A stretch of 63,816 nucleotides of DNA from Mycobacterium sp. UM_CSW (GTDB lineage: Bacteria; Actinomycetota; Actinomycetes; Mycobacteriales; Mycobacteriaceae): assembly GCF_000455205.1 (NCBI RefSeq), contig NZ_AUWQ01000053.1:1-63816 (forward strand), given 5' to 3'. Position 1 is the stretch's first letter. The number at the start of each line of letters is the position of its first letter. Position numbers and translations under genes: made by a program. Below, piece by piece: positions 40,201 to 47,733 of the stretch. A model generated the notes under the pieces. That model did no database searches. It saw nothing but the letters and a program-made list of their open reading frames with translations, and had not been told where the DNA came from.

Positions 40201-40432
40201 GCCGACCGGTGAAATCGGCGGCATGGGGCTGGAAGGGGCGGTGCGGCTCGGGTTCAGCAAAGAACTTGCGGCCGAACGGGACCCGATCCAGCGCCAGCAG
40301 CTATTCGACAAGCTGGTGGCGGCGGCCTACCAGCACGGCAAGGCGCTGCGGTCGGCTACCACGTTCGAGCTCGACGACGTCATCGACCCGGCAGACTCCC
40401 GGGCCTGGATCACCAGGCTGCCGGGAGGCTGA
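37229..40432 (+). CDS. Single-chain long-chain acyl-CoA carboxylase (BC-BCCP-CT)
   Basis: A biotin-dependent carboxylase with all parts in one chain of 1067 residues. The biotin carboxylase domain (about 1-445) shows LLIANRGEIALRI, the ATP-grasp loop IKALAGGGGRGMRKV and EVNPRIQVEHPVTE. A linker leads to the biotin carrier domain with EAMKM and biotinyl Lys521. The carboxyltransferase part (about 560-1067) has the N-half (TARENIADLVDPGSFVEYG) and C-half (SLCDTPGFMVGPDAE, GGSFRAP). This layout is that of the long-chain acyl-CoA carboxylase structurally characterised from M. avium subsp. paratuberculosis, which takes short to very long acyl-CoA. Co-translated with an acyl-CoA synthetase. Confidence 0.93.
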   Translation: MSALLIANRGEIALRIIRTATELGIRTVAVYAEDDAESPHVHAADEAIGLPGAGPAAYLNQPELLAAAKQSGAELIHPGYGFLSENAEFARDCAAAGYTFVGPGPDVLELVGDKSSARDAAAAAGVPVLPATQGPSSVEDVKAFFAEQGGAVMIKALAGGGGRGMRKVSRAEEIEHAYQQCAAEAQLGFGDPTLFAEAVLDAARHIEVQVVGAPAGHQTRALALGDRDCSVQRRYQKLVEIAPAQQLSDPLRHSVHQAAVRLCARVGLHGVATVEFLVAGDRFVFLEVNPRIQVEHPVTEETTGVDLVAIQLAIARGASYYELGLPAGIASDGSEVIGEPAARRGIAIQARVNMETFAADGSVVPAAGTFTVFSPPSGPGVRVDTYGRPGLVTSPRYDSLLAKVITHVRGTSWPAAVRKAHTALGEFGVEGVRTNIGFLRELLGDSEIQSGWVTTDFLDEKLPALAAAALAHQQDVRVAPVELYPGEEVLRAQLAGTVLEVAAEGEAFGAGAPLVVLEAMKMQHVLAAPDPLRTVRSLVAPGQVVGTGDPLLVFTRTGAEAGTESYSTAMDLDRPRADLDEVHRRHLLTRDEGREAAVAKRHARGRRTARENIADLVDPGSFVEYGALAIAAQRSRRSEEDLIANTPADGLVAGLARIGGAEAVVVSYDYTVLAGTQGMRNHAKTDRVFELATRKRLPVVLFAEGGGGRPGDTDVGGHAGLDVPTFRMLAALSGRVPLVSIVSGRCFAGNAALAGVCDVIIATPDANIGMGGPAMIEGGGLGVYPPEAIGPIDVQRHNGVVSLVARDEAHAVSLAKQYLSYFDGPLQEWAAPDPRAARHVVPENRLRAYDVHRAIESIVDVGSVLELRADYGVGIVTALVRVEGVTYGLIANSTHHLGGAIDAEAADKAGDFLALCESFRLPVVSLCDTPGFMVGPDAEKEAAVRRFGRMFVLGARLTVPLGMIILRKGYGLGAMAMAGGSFRAPQFTVAWPTGEIGGMGLEGAVRLGFSKELAAERDPIQRQQLFDKLVAAAYQHGKALRSATTFELDDVIDPADSRAWITRLPGG

Positions 40433-40443
40433 CGGTCAAAGGG

Positions 40444-40794
40444 TTATCCGTGGCCGGAACCGCAGCCGACGCCGGGCAGACACCCGGTGCCGCCGGGCAC
40501 GCCACCGGGTCCGGCGAACTGGCCGCCCGAGCCGCAGCCGACGCCCGGCACGCAACCCTGCCCGCCGGGGCCGCCGCCGGGCCCCTGGTTCTGGCCGCCC
40601 GAACCGCAGTTGCCGTTGGCGTCGCAACCGCCGCCGCCCGGGTCGTCCTTGATGACGATGTGCGTGGGCGCGGGCCCCGTCATCGCCGGTCCTGCCCCAA
40701 ACGCGTCCGCGGCGGCCGTCGGTGCGGCGGCGATCGCTGCGGCGACCGCCCCGGCCACGACCAGTGGTTTCACGAGGTTTAGTTTGGCTAACAT
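40444..40794 (-). CDS. Small secreted Gly/Cys-rich repeat protein
   Basis: The 116-residue product has a signal peptide (KLNLVKPLVVAGAVAAAIAAAPTAAADAF with cleavage after AAADA). The mature part is a three-fold repeat of about 24 residues: GC-x5-CGSGGQ, then a Gly/Pro/Gln run (GPGGGPGGQ, GPGGVPGGT), with cysteine pairs 7 apart in each unit. Such spacing suits one disulfide per repeat or a metal site. No homologous function is recognised. ATG 40794 is chosen because the signal peptide starts there; a GTG lies 8 codons upstream. It is divergent from the SDR gene. Confidence 0.8.
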   Translation of the reverse strand: MLAKLNLVKPLVVAGAVAAAIAAAPTAAADAFGAGPAMTGPAPTHIVIKDDPGGGGCDANGNCGSGGQNQGPGGGPGGQGCVPGVGCGSGGQFAGPGGVPGGTGCLPGVGCGSGHG

Positions 40795-40869
40795 GCGTGT
40801 CGCATACCACGCGCACACGGGTACAAAACATCGCTAACGATAATTATTGGTGCGGACAGAAGGCACACG

Positions 40870-41637
40870 ATGACCTCACTGGATTTGACCGGACGGACCG
40901 CGATCATCACGGGCGCCTCGCGCGGAATCGGGCTGGCGATCGCCCAGCAACTGGCCGCCGCCGGCGCCGACGTGGTGCTCACCGCCCGCAAGCAGGAGGC
41001 GGCCGACGAGGCCGCGGCGCAGGTCGGCGAGAAGGCCGTCGGCGTCGGCGCCCACGCCGTCGACGAGGACGCCGCCCGGCGCTGCGTGGACCTCACGCTG
41101 GAGCGCTTCGGCAGGGTCGACATCCTGGTCAACAACGCGGGCACGAATCCGGCGTATGGCCCGCTCATCGAGCAGGACCACGCCCGCTTCACCAAGATCT
41201 TCGACGTCAACCTGTGGGCACCGCTGCTGTGGACCTCGCTGGTGGTCAAGGCATGGATGGGGGAGCACGGCGGGTCGATCGTCAACACCGCCTCGATCGG
41301 TGGCCTGCACCAGTCGCCGGCAATGGGCATGTACAACGCCACCAAGGCCGCGTTGATCCACGTCACCAAGCAACTGGCGCTGGAACTTTCCCCCCGCGTC
41401 CGGGTCAACGCCATCGCGCCGGGGGTGGTGCGCACCAGGCTCGCCGAGGCGCTGTGGAAGGACCACGAGGATCCGCTGGCGGCGACGATCGCGCTCGGGC
41501 GCATCGGTGAGCCGGCCGACGTGGCGGGCGCCGTCGCGTTCCTGGTTTCGGATGCGGCGAGCTGGATCACCGGCGAGACGATGGTGATCGACGGCGGCCT
41601 GCTGCTCGGCCCGGCCCAGGGATATCAGGCCCAATGA
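40870..41637 (+). CDS. Short-chain dehydrogenase/3-oxoacyl reductase-like protein
   Basis: The 255-residue product is a classical SDR with TGASRGIG near residue 15, NNAGT, the catalytic Ser and Tyr-x3-Lys (YNATK), and the C-terminal GETMVIDGGLLLGPA. It resembles FabG-type Rv2766c and would act on a 3-hydroxy or 3-oxo acyl group. An AGAAGG ribosome site (40858-40863) precedes the ATG. A GATAAT hexamer lies a little upstream. The stop overlaps the first acyl-CoA dehydrogenase gene (ATGA), so the reductase and dehydrogenases form one beta-oxidation-like operon. Confidence 0.9.
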   Translation: MTSLDLTGRTAIITGASRGIGLAIAQQLAAAGADVVLTARKQEAADEAAAQVGEKAVGVGAHAVDEDAARRCVDLTLERFGRVDILVNNAGTNPAYGPLIEQDHARFTKIFDVNLWAPLLWTSLVVKAWMGEHGGSIVNTASIGGLHQSPAMGMYNATKAALIHVTKQLALELSPRVRVNAIAPGVVRTRLAEALWKDHEDPLAATIALGRIGEPADVAGAVAFLVSDAASWITGETMVIDGGLLLGPAQGYQAQ

Positions 41638-42827
41638 GCACCATAGACGTCACAGCGGACTTGGCCGCGCGGGTCCAGGCGCTGCTCGACGAGCACGACC
41701 CGGCCACCACCGAAGCGCGGGAATTCCTTGGCGCGCAATACGATGCGGGGCTGGCCTGGGTCCACCTGCCGCCGGGTTTCGGCGGGCTGGGCCTGCCGCG
41801 GGACACGCAGCAGTTCGTCGACGCGCGGCTGGCCGCCGCCGGCGCGCCGGTGGGCGGCACCGTCAAAAACTACATCGGCATGGGCATGGCGGCGCCGACG
41901 ATCGCGGCGTTCGGGACCGACGAGCAGAAGCGAAAGTTTCTGCGCCCGTTGTTCACCGGCGAACAGATCTACTGCCAGCTGTTCAGCGAGCCCGGCGCCG
42001 GCTCGGACCTGGCCGGGGTGTCCACCCGCGCGGTCCGCGACGGTGACGACTGGATCGTCAACGGGCAGAAGGTGTGGACGTCGCAGGCGCAGCACGCGGA
42101 CATGGCCATCCTGGTCGCCCGCACCGACCCGACGGTGCCCAAACACGCCGGCCTGACCTACTTCCTGTGCGACCTGACCCAGCCGGGCGTCGACATCCGG
42201 CCGCTGCGCCAGATCACCGGCGAGGCGGAGTTCAACGAGGTGTTCCTCACCGACGTTCGGGTGCCGGATGCGAATCGGCTCGGCGCGGAGGGCGGCGGCT
42301 GGCGCGTCGCGACCACCACGCTCAACAACGAGCGCGTCGCCATCGGAACTCGCGCGGGAATGCCGCGGGAGGGCGGGCACATCGGCAAGGTCACCGGCGC
42401 CTGGCGCGACCAGCCGGCGCTGCGCAACCCCGCGATGCACGACGAGCTGATGCGGCTGTGGGTCGACGCGGAGGCCCTTCGGCTGACGGGTGAACGCTCG
42501 CGCCAGCAGGCCAGCACCGGGCAGCCCGGACCGGAGGGTGCGGGCATGAAGGTGGCCTTCGCCCGTCTGGCCCAGGCGATCTCGGGTTTCGAGATCGAGC
42601 TGCACGGCGAGGCGGGCCTGCGCTACGACGACTGGACCCTGCGCAGACCGGAGACGGTCGACCTCGTCGGTCGCGGGCCCGGATACCGCTACTTGCGGGC
42701 GCGCGGCAACTCGATCGAGGGCGGCACGTCGGAGATCTTGCGCAACACCATCTCCGAACGAATCCTTGGCCTGCCGGGCGAACACCGGGTCGACAAGGAC
42801 GTCGCGTGGAAGGACCTGCCGCGGTGA
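41634..42827 (+). CDS. Acyl-CoA dehydrogenase, catalytic-type subunit
   Basis: A 397-residue acyl-CoA dehydrogenase with the N-terminal helical domain, the flavin/substrate segment CQLFSEPGAGSDLAG, VNGQKVWTSQAQHAD, and the C-terminal GNSIEGGTSEILRNTISERILG. Glu362 in the IEGGTSE segment is at the position of the usual catalytic base. It overlaps the second dehydrogenase gene (GTGA), and such adjacent pairs in mycobacteria (FadE26-27, FadE28-29) form alpha2beta2 enzymes in steroid side-chain degradation. Substrate unknown. Confidence 0.9.
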   Translation: MSTIDVTADLAARVQALLDEHDPATTEAREFLGAQYDAGLAWVHLPPGFGGLGLPRDTQQFVDARLAAAGAPVGGTVKNYIGMGMAAPTIAAFGTDEQKRKFLRPLFTGEQIYCQLFSEPGAGSDLAGVSTRAVRDGDDWIVNGQKVWTSQAQHADMAILVARTDPTVPKHAGLTYFLCDLTQPGVDIRPLRQITGEAEFNEVFLTDVRVPDANRLGAEGGGWRVATTTLNNERVAIGTRAGMPREGGHIGKVTGAWRDQPALRNPAMHDELMRLWVDAEALRLTGERSRQQASTGQPGPEGAGMKVAFARLAQAISGFEIELHGEAGLRYDDWTLRRPETVDLVGRGPGYRYLRARGNSIEGGTSEILRNTISERILGLPGEHRVDKDVAWKDLPR

Positions 42828-43915
42828 GCGATCTCCTTTATTCCGATACCGAGGAGGCGTTGCGCGACAGCGTTCGTCACCTGTTCGCCGACCGCTGCCC
42901 GCCCGAATCGGTGGCCCGAGCGTATGACGCTGCGCCACAGGACTTTTCGGAAATATGGCGGACGCTGGCCGCCGACCTCGGGGTGGCCGGCCTGCTGGTC
43001 CCCGAGTCGCTCGGGGGTGCCGGCGCGTCGGCGCGCGAGGCCGCGGTCGTCATGGAGGAGATCGGACGCGCGGTGGCGCCGGTGCCGTTCCTGTCCAGCG
43101 CGGTCCTGGCCACCGTCGCGCTGCTGCGGGGCGGCGACGACGAGACGGTGGGTGCGCTGGCCCGCGGCGAGATCACCGCGGCGCTGGTGGTGCCGCTGTC
43201 CACGGCGCCGGGCGATTCAGTTGGGGGCGTCAGTGCCGGCCCCGATGGGCTGAGCGGAGAGGTCGGCAGCGTTGCGGGCGCCGTCGAGGCCGATGTGCTG
43301 GTGGTGCCGGCGGTCGCGCCCGGCGGGCTCGAGCTGCACACCGTGCCGCGCACCGCCGCGGGCGTGCAGGTGTCACCCGTGCTCGCGCTGGACATGACGA
43401 GACCGCTTGCGAGCGTGCGCTTTTCGGGGGCGGCTTCGTCACGGCTGGGGGCGGCGGACCTCGCGGTGGCCGAAGCGCTTCAGACCGGGGCGGCGCTGCT
43501 CGCGTCCGAGCAACTGGGCGTGGCCCAGTGGTGTTTCGACACGACGCTGGCGTATGTCAAGCAGCGCAAGCAGTTTGGCCGCGCGATCGGGTCCTACCAG
43601 GCGATCAAGCACCGGCTGGCGGATCTTTGGTTCGAGGTCGGCACTGCGACGGCGGTGGCAAGGCACGCCGCCGACACCTGCGCCACGGCCGATGAAGACG
43701 CGGCGACCGCGGCGGCGCTCGCGCAGGCCTACTGCAGCGGCGTTGCCGTGCATGCCGCCGAGGAGTGCGTACAGCTGCATGGCGGCATCGGAATGACCTG
43801 GGAGTATCCGGCGCACCTCTACCTCAAGCGCGCCAAGAGCGATCAGTTAGCTCTGGGCACCGCTTATCGCCACCGCGCCCTGTTGGCAAAGCTGGTGAAC
43901 CTGCCGTCCTCGTGA
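42824..43915 (+). CDS. Acyl-CoA dehydrogenase, partner subunit
   Basis: A 363-residue acyl-CoA dehydrogenase-like protein. It has LYSDTEEALRDSVRHLFADR at the N-terminus, QLGVAQWCFDTTLAYVKQRKQFGRAIGSYQAIKHRLAD, and the C-terminal ECVQLHGGIGMTWEYPAHLYLKRAKS. It lacks the catalytic-base segment seen in the preceding gene, which fits the half-active partner in heteromeric enzymes. GTG start overlapping the upstream stop. Its last 52 bases are antisense to the end of the PAS-protein gene. Confidence 0.88.
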   Translation: MSDLLYSDTEEALRDSVRHLFADRCPPESVARAYDAAPQDFSEIWRTLAADLGVAGLLVPESLGGAGASAREAAVVMEEIGRAVAPVPFLSSAVLATVALLRGGDDETVGALARGEITAALVVPLSTAPGDSVGGVSAGPDGLSGEVGSVAGAVEADVLVVPAVAPGGLELHTVPRTAAGVQVSPVLALDMTRPLASVRFSGAASSRLGAADLAVAEALQTGAALLASEQLGVAQWCFDTTLAYVKQRKQFGRAIGSYQAIKHRLADLWFEVGTATAVARHAADTCATADEDAATAAALAQAYCSGVAVHAAEECVQLHGGIGMTWEYPAHLYLKRAKSDQLALGTAYRHRALLAKLVNLPSS

Positions 43916-44388
43916 CGTCGGCAGTCGCCGGTCAGCCACATCTCTTCGGTGAGGTCGTGGAAGGTGACCAGGGCGACGGTGTCGTCGCGGCGTCGCATCG
44001 CCGACCTGCTCATGCTGGCCCACACCGAGTGCCCGCCCCTGTTCCGCAGCTCGACGGTGCGCTTGGCGCCCGTGCCGACCAGCGTGATCCAGCCGTCGTC
44101 GGCCGGCATGCGGTAGAAGAGGTCTTCGAAGTTCATCGACGCGAGCTGGTCGGGCGAGTAGCCCACCATGTCGCAGAACGAGCCGTTGGCGAACAGGATG
44201 GTTCCCGCGCGGTCGACTGCGATGGCCGGGGCCGGTAGCCGTTCCAAGACGACCAACGCCGGCATCCGTTGCAGTTCGTCGATCGGCAGGTTGCCGGGCG
44301 GCCTCGGGCGTCGGCGCTCGATGCGCGAACCGTCGGCGGCTTTGGGAATCATCGGGATCACTGTCCTCCCGTCGTCGCGCGCCGGCAT
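43864..44388 (-). CDS. Stand-alone PAS-domain protein
   Basis: The 174-residue product has a Pro/Arg-rich N-terminus of about 45 residues and a PAS domain (about 45-150): LERLPAPAIAVDRAGTILFANGSFCDMVGYSPDQLASM, and TVELRNRGGHSVWASMSRSAM with FHDLTEEM. No kinase, GGDEF or helix-turn-helix is attached, so it is an isolated sensor or partner module. Ligand and partner unknown. Start uncertain: ATG 44388 or ATG 44352, the latter preceded by a GGGAGG at 12 bases. A 52-base antisense overlap links it to the dehydrogenase gene end. Confidence 0.75.
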   Translation of the reverse strand: MPARDDGRTVIPMIPKAADGSRIERRRPRPPGNLPIDELQRMPALVVLERLPAPAIAVDRAGTILFANGSFCDMVGYSPDQLASMNFEDLFYRMPADDGWITLVGTGAKRTVELRNRGGHSVWASMSRSAMRRRDDTVALVTFHDLTEEMWLTGDCRRHEDGRFTSFANRARWR

Positions 44389-44916
44389 GGTCTCCCGGAT
44401 GCGGCAAAGGCGCGCTTTTAGTTGAACGCGCCCACAGCAAATATTATGGGAAGCCTTGAAAGAAGTCCATAGCGGTTAGCTGAGTTAGCTATTCGGCATG
44501 TGCACAATTGACGCTGGGGCCAGAACAATACCATTGGCATGTAATTTCCTAGGCCGTTTTGTTAGCTGAACCCGGGCGCCGACGCTTGTTACGCGGCTAG
44601 ACGCGGTTCTACAGCAAACTTGGGAGGTCGGCTTCGCTAACTCTTCTCATGAACGCGGCATCGTCGCCACGCCGCGGCAGCAAGTGCTGCGCCCGGGCTG
44701 TCGCTAACTCACGTCGGCGCGCAACCCGGGCGACAGACAAGTTGCTTGTCTTTCAGCGGCACTGGTCGGTGCCCCGAGCCCGCGGGGGGTTTTGCTCAAG
44801 GCGATCGTTAGCTATTGGTCCGGCAAACAGCTTCGGCGACATATCGTGGGCTCGCGGCGCAGGCGGCGCCGCTGCACAATCGGTTTCCGAATCAGCGTTG
44901 CGAATGGAGATAGCGA
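44389..44916. other. 528-bp non-coding region with GTTAGC/GCTAAC array and hairpins
   Basis: No frame here looks coding. The region is AT-richer than its surroundings. It holds GTTAGCT at 44475-44481, 44484-44490, 44561-44567 and 44807-44813, and GCTAACT at 44636-44642 and 44703-44709. It also holds a perfect hairpin agacaag-ttg-cttgtct (44735-44751) and an inverted repeat cgcccggg/cccgggcg (44690-44697 with 44725-44732). It lies upstream of the glycosyltransferase and could be an operator array or a small RNA locus. Confidence 0.55.
44735..44751. repeat. Perfect 7-bp hairpin (agacaag-ttg-cttgtct)
   Basis: Seven-base arms and a 3-base loop, followed by tt. It lies in the non-coding region before the glycosyltransferase gene and may be an operator or the end of a short transcript. 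Confidence 0.4.
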
Positions 44917-46161
44917 ATGCGTGTGTTGCTGTCGACATACGATTCGCGCGGTGGCGTCGAGCCGCTGCTGGGCCTCGCCGTCCAACTGCAAGCGCTCGGC
45001 GCGGAGGTTCGCATCTGCGCGCCGCCGGACGACGAGTTCGCCGAGCGGGCCGGCGGATTCGGCGTGCCGCTGGTGGCGTTTGGCGAGTCGGTGCGCGCCA
45101 TGACCAGCGCGGCCGGTCCGCAGTCCGAGGCGTACCTGCGGCGGCACTTCGATGAGTTGATCGCCGCGCAGTTCGACACCGTCGCGGACGCGGCCCGGGG
45201 ATGCGATGCGCTGGTGGCCGCGGGCCTGCTGCCGGCGGCGGCCGGCGCCCGGTCGGCGGCCGAAATGCTCGGCATCCATTACGTTTACGCGAGCTATCAC
45301 CCGACCAACCTGCCGTCGCCGCACCACCGACCGCCCTCGTTCTGGAGCTGGCCGCTGCCACCGGGCGCGATCGACCACCGGGCGCTGTGGGACCTGGACG
45401 CCCAAAACGTGAATGCGCTTTTCGGCCCGACGCTCAACCGTCACCGCGTCGAGGTCGGCCTGCCGCCGGTGCACGACGTCCGTGGTCACGCCTTCACCGA
45501 CCGCCCGTGGCTGGCGTCGGACCCGACGCTGGGCCCGTGGCAGGAGCAGACGGACCTCGACGTCGTCCAAACCGGCGCGTGGATGCTGCGGGACACGCGT
45601 CCGCTGCCGGCGGAGTTGGTCGAGTTCCTGGACGCCGGGACGCCACCGGTGTACGTGGGCTTCGGCAGCATGCCGCTGCGCGGCCCGGCCGACCTCGCCC
45701 TTGCGGCCGTCGAGGCGATCCGCGGGCTGGGCCGCCGCGTGGTCGTCGCCCGGGGGTGGGCCGGCCTGGCGCCGATAGACGACGGGGACGACTGCTTTTC
45801 CGTCGGTGAGGTGAACCAGCAGTCATTGTTCGGGCGGGTGGCCGCCGTCGTGCACCACGGCGGCGCGGGCACCACGACGACGGCCGCCGGCGCGGGCGCC
45901 CCGCAGGTGGTGGTGCCGCAGGGCGCCGACCAGTTGTACTGGGCCGGACGGGTCGGCGAACTGGGCATCGGGACCGCGCACATAGGTGTGGCGCCCACCG
46001 CCGAGTCGCTGGTCGCCGCGCTCGAACCCGTGTTGACCCCCGAGGCCCGCGCGCGAGCGGGCGCCGTGGCGAGCACGATCCGCACCGACGGGGCGGCGGT
46101 GGCGGCGAACCTGCTGCTCGAGACGATCAGCCGGGAAAAGGCCGCCAGCCTAGCGCGGTAG
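44917..46161 (+). CDS. GT1-family glycosyltransferase (UDP-glycosyltransferase fold)
   Basis: A 414-residue nucleotide-sugar-dependent transferase of the type used on glycopeptidolipids and other mycobacterial glycolipids. It opens MRVLLSTYDSRGGVEPLLGLA, has YVGFGSMPLRGPADL, and the donor-binding segment HHGGAGTTTTAAGAGAPQ from His313, ending QGADQLYW. The acceptor is unknown; rhamnosyl or similar transfer as in Rtf/Gtf proteins is a guess. A GGAGA ribosome site precedes the ATG by 6 bases. I do not recall a counterpart in the matching M. tuberculosis segment, so this locus may be an insertion. The 3' end overlaps the hydrolase gene by 12 bases. Confidence 0.88.
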   Translation: MRVLLSTYDSRGGVEPLLGLAVQLQALGAEVRICAPPDDEFAERAGGFGVPLVAFGESVRAMTSAAGPQSEAYLRRHFDELIAAQFDTVADAARGCDALVAAGLLPAAAGARSAAEMLGIHYVYASYHPTNLPSPHHRPPSFWSWPLPPGAIDHRALWDLDAQNVNALFGPTLNRHRVEVGLPPVHDVRGHAFTDRPWLASDPTLGPWQEQTDLDVVQTGAWMLRDTRPLPAELVEFLDAGTPPVYVGFGSMPLRGPADLALAAVEAIRGLGRRVVVARGWAGLAPIDDGDDCFSVGEVNQQSLFGRVAAVVHHGGAGTTTTAAGAGAPQVVVPQGADQLYWAGRVGELGIGTAHIGVAPTAESLVAALEPVLTPEARARAGAVASTIRTDGAAVAANLLLETISREKAASLAR

Positions 46162-46890
46162 CGCCGACCCGAAGACCTCCGTCATTGCCGCCCAGTGCCG
46201 CTCGTCGGCGGCGGGGTCGTAGGGAGGGTTGTCCGGGACCGCGAAGCCGTGGGCGGCGGGATACCACTCGATGGTGTGCGCCACGCCGGCCGCCGTCAGC
46301 GCCTTGTCGAGCTGCTCCGCGTGGTCGGTCGTGAACGACGGGTCGTTCTCGGCGCCACCGACGTACACCGTGGCGGTGATCCGGTCGGCCAGCAGGTGGG
46401 GGCTGTCCGCGCCGTCGCTCACCAGCCCGCCGCCGTGGAAGGACGCCGCGGCGGCGACGCGGTCCGGTTGGCGGCCGGCCACCACCAGCGACGTCCGCCC
46501 GCCCATGCAGTAGCCGCACACGCCGAATCGCTCGCCGGACACCTCGGGGCGACCGGCCAGGTAGTCGAAGAACGCGCCGGCGTCGCTGGCCATTTTGTCC
46601 GGTGTGATGCCGCCGATCATTCCGAAAAGGCGCCTGCGTTCCTGCTCGTCGCTGAACACGGTGGCCATGTCGAACGGGGTCCAGTCGCCGCTGCGGTAGT
46701 ACACGTCGGGAAGCAGCACCGCGTAGCCGAATCCGGCCAGCTTGGCGGCCATCTCGTCGAAGGTGTCTCGCACCCCGCCGGCGTCGCAATACATCACAAT
46801 TCCTGGCCAGGGGCCGGGTCCTTCGGGGGTGAAAAATCGGACGGGGCAGGAGCCGTCGGGGGTGGTGACACTGTCGGTGAACTTCGGCAT
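46150..46890 (-). CDS. Dienelactone hydrolase-family protein
   Basis: A 246-residue alpha/beta hydrolase with a cysteine nucleophile. The elbow is GVCGYCMGG (Cys128), the acid lies in GGAENDPSF, and the His in AAHGFAVP, giving the Cys-Asp-His triad of dienelactone hydrolases. N-terminal FTDSVTTPDGSCPVRFF is typical. It resembles Rv2765. Substrate unknown. ATG 46890 is chosen; on the minus strand TAGAAC lies 7 bases before it, close to the leaderless pattern but ending in C. It is divergent from thyA with 42 bases between starts. Confidence 0.88.
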   Translation of the reverse strand: MPKFTDSVTTPDGSCPVRFFTPEGPGPWPGIVMYCDAGGVRDTFDEMAAKLAGFGYAVLLPDVYYRSGDWTPFDMATVFSDEQERRRLFGMIGGITPDKMASDAGAFFDYLAGRPEVSGERFGVCGYCMGGRTSLVVAGRQPDRVAAAASFHGGGLVSDGADSPHLLADRITATVYVGGAENDPSFTTDHAEQLDKALTAAGVAHTIEWYPAAHGFAVPDNPPYDPAADERHWAAMTEVFGSALPR

Positions 46891-46920
46891 GGGATCCGTT
46901 CTACTCTCCGTCCCGCGGGG

Positions 46921-46926
46921 TAGATT
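46921..46926 (+). promoter_or_regulatory. Candidate leaderless -10 (TAGATT) for thyA-dfrA
   Basis: TAGATT ends 6 bases before GTG 46933 and no ribosome site is visible. Confidence 0.5.
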
Positions 46927-46932
46927 GGCCGC

Positions 46933-47733
46933 GTGCCGATCGCCACCCCCTACGAGGACCTGCTTCGCGTGGTGCTCGACCGGGGCGCCGCCAAATCCGA
47001 CCGCACCGGCACCGGGACCCGCAGCCTGTTCGGCCAGCAGTTGCGCTACGACCTGTCGGCCGGCTTCCCGCTGCTGACCACCAAGAAGATTCATTTCAAG
47101 TCGGTGGTCTACGAGTTGCTGTGGTTTCTGCGCGGCGACTCCAACGTCGCCTGGCTGCACGAGCACGGCGTCACCATCTGGGACGAATGGGCAAGCGAGA
47201 CAGGCGATCTCGGGCCCATCTACGGCGTGCAGTGGCGGTCCTGGCCGACGCCGACCGGAGAGCACATCGACCAGATCAGCGCGGCACTGGAGCTGCTGCG
47301 CACCGACCCGGATTCCCGGCGCATCATCGTCTCGGCGTGGAACGTCGGCGAGATACCGCAGATGGCGTTGGCGCCATGCCACGCGCTGTTCCAGTTCTAC
47401 GTCGCCGACGGGCGGCTGAGTTGCCAGCTCTACCAGCGCAGTGCCGATCTGTTTCTCGGGGTCCCGTTCAACATCGCCAGCTACGCGCTGCTCACCCACA
47501 TGATGGCCGCCCAGGCCGGCCTCGCGGTCGGCGAGTTCGTATGGACCGGCGGTGACTGCCACATCTACGACAACCACGTCGAACAGGTGCGGACCCAGCT
47601 CGCCCGCGAACCGCGGCCATACCCGGAACTAGTTCTGGCGCACAGGGATTCGATCTTCGACTACACCTATGAAGACGTCGTCGTGAAGAACTACGATCCG
47701 CACCCGGCGATCAAAGCTCCCGTCGCGGTATGA
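46933..47733 (+). CDS. thyA: Thymidylate synthase ThyA
   Basis: ThyA methylates dUMP to dTMP with methylene-tetrahydrofolate, releasing dihydrofolate. The 266-residue product has the arginine region [13 protein letters not shown], the catalytic cysteine in [10 protein letters not shown] (Cys149), [20 protein letters not shown], and DYTYEDVVV near the end. It overlaps dfrA by four bases, so dihydrofolate made here is recycled by the next gene's product. The window also carries thyX about 5 kb away, the flavin-dependent alternative, as usual in mycobacteria. Confidence 0.96.
   Translation: MPIATPYEDLLRVVLDRGAAKSDRTGTGTRSLFGQQLRYDLSAGFPLLTTKKIHFKSVVYELLWFLRGDSNVAWLHEHGVTIWDEWASETGDLGPIYGVQWRSWPTPTGEHIDQISAALELLRTDPDSRRIIVSAWNVGEIPQMALAPCHALFQFYVADGRLSCQLYQRSADLFLGVPFNIASYALLTHMMAAQAGLAVGEFVWTGGDCHIYDNHVEQVRTQLAREPRPYPELVLAHRDSIFDYTYEDVVVKNYDPHPAIKAPVAV

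Noticed and set aside
44649-45155. A 168-codon frame running into the glycosyltransferase gene
   Set aside because: It is Arg-rich and out of frame with the glycosyltransferase, whose own ATG has a ribosome site.
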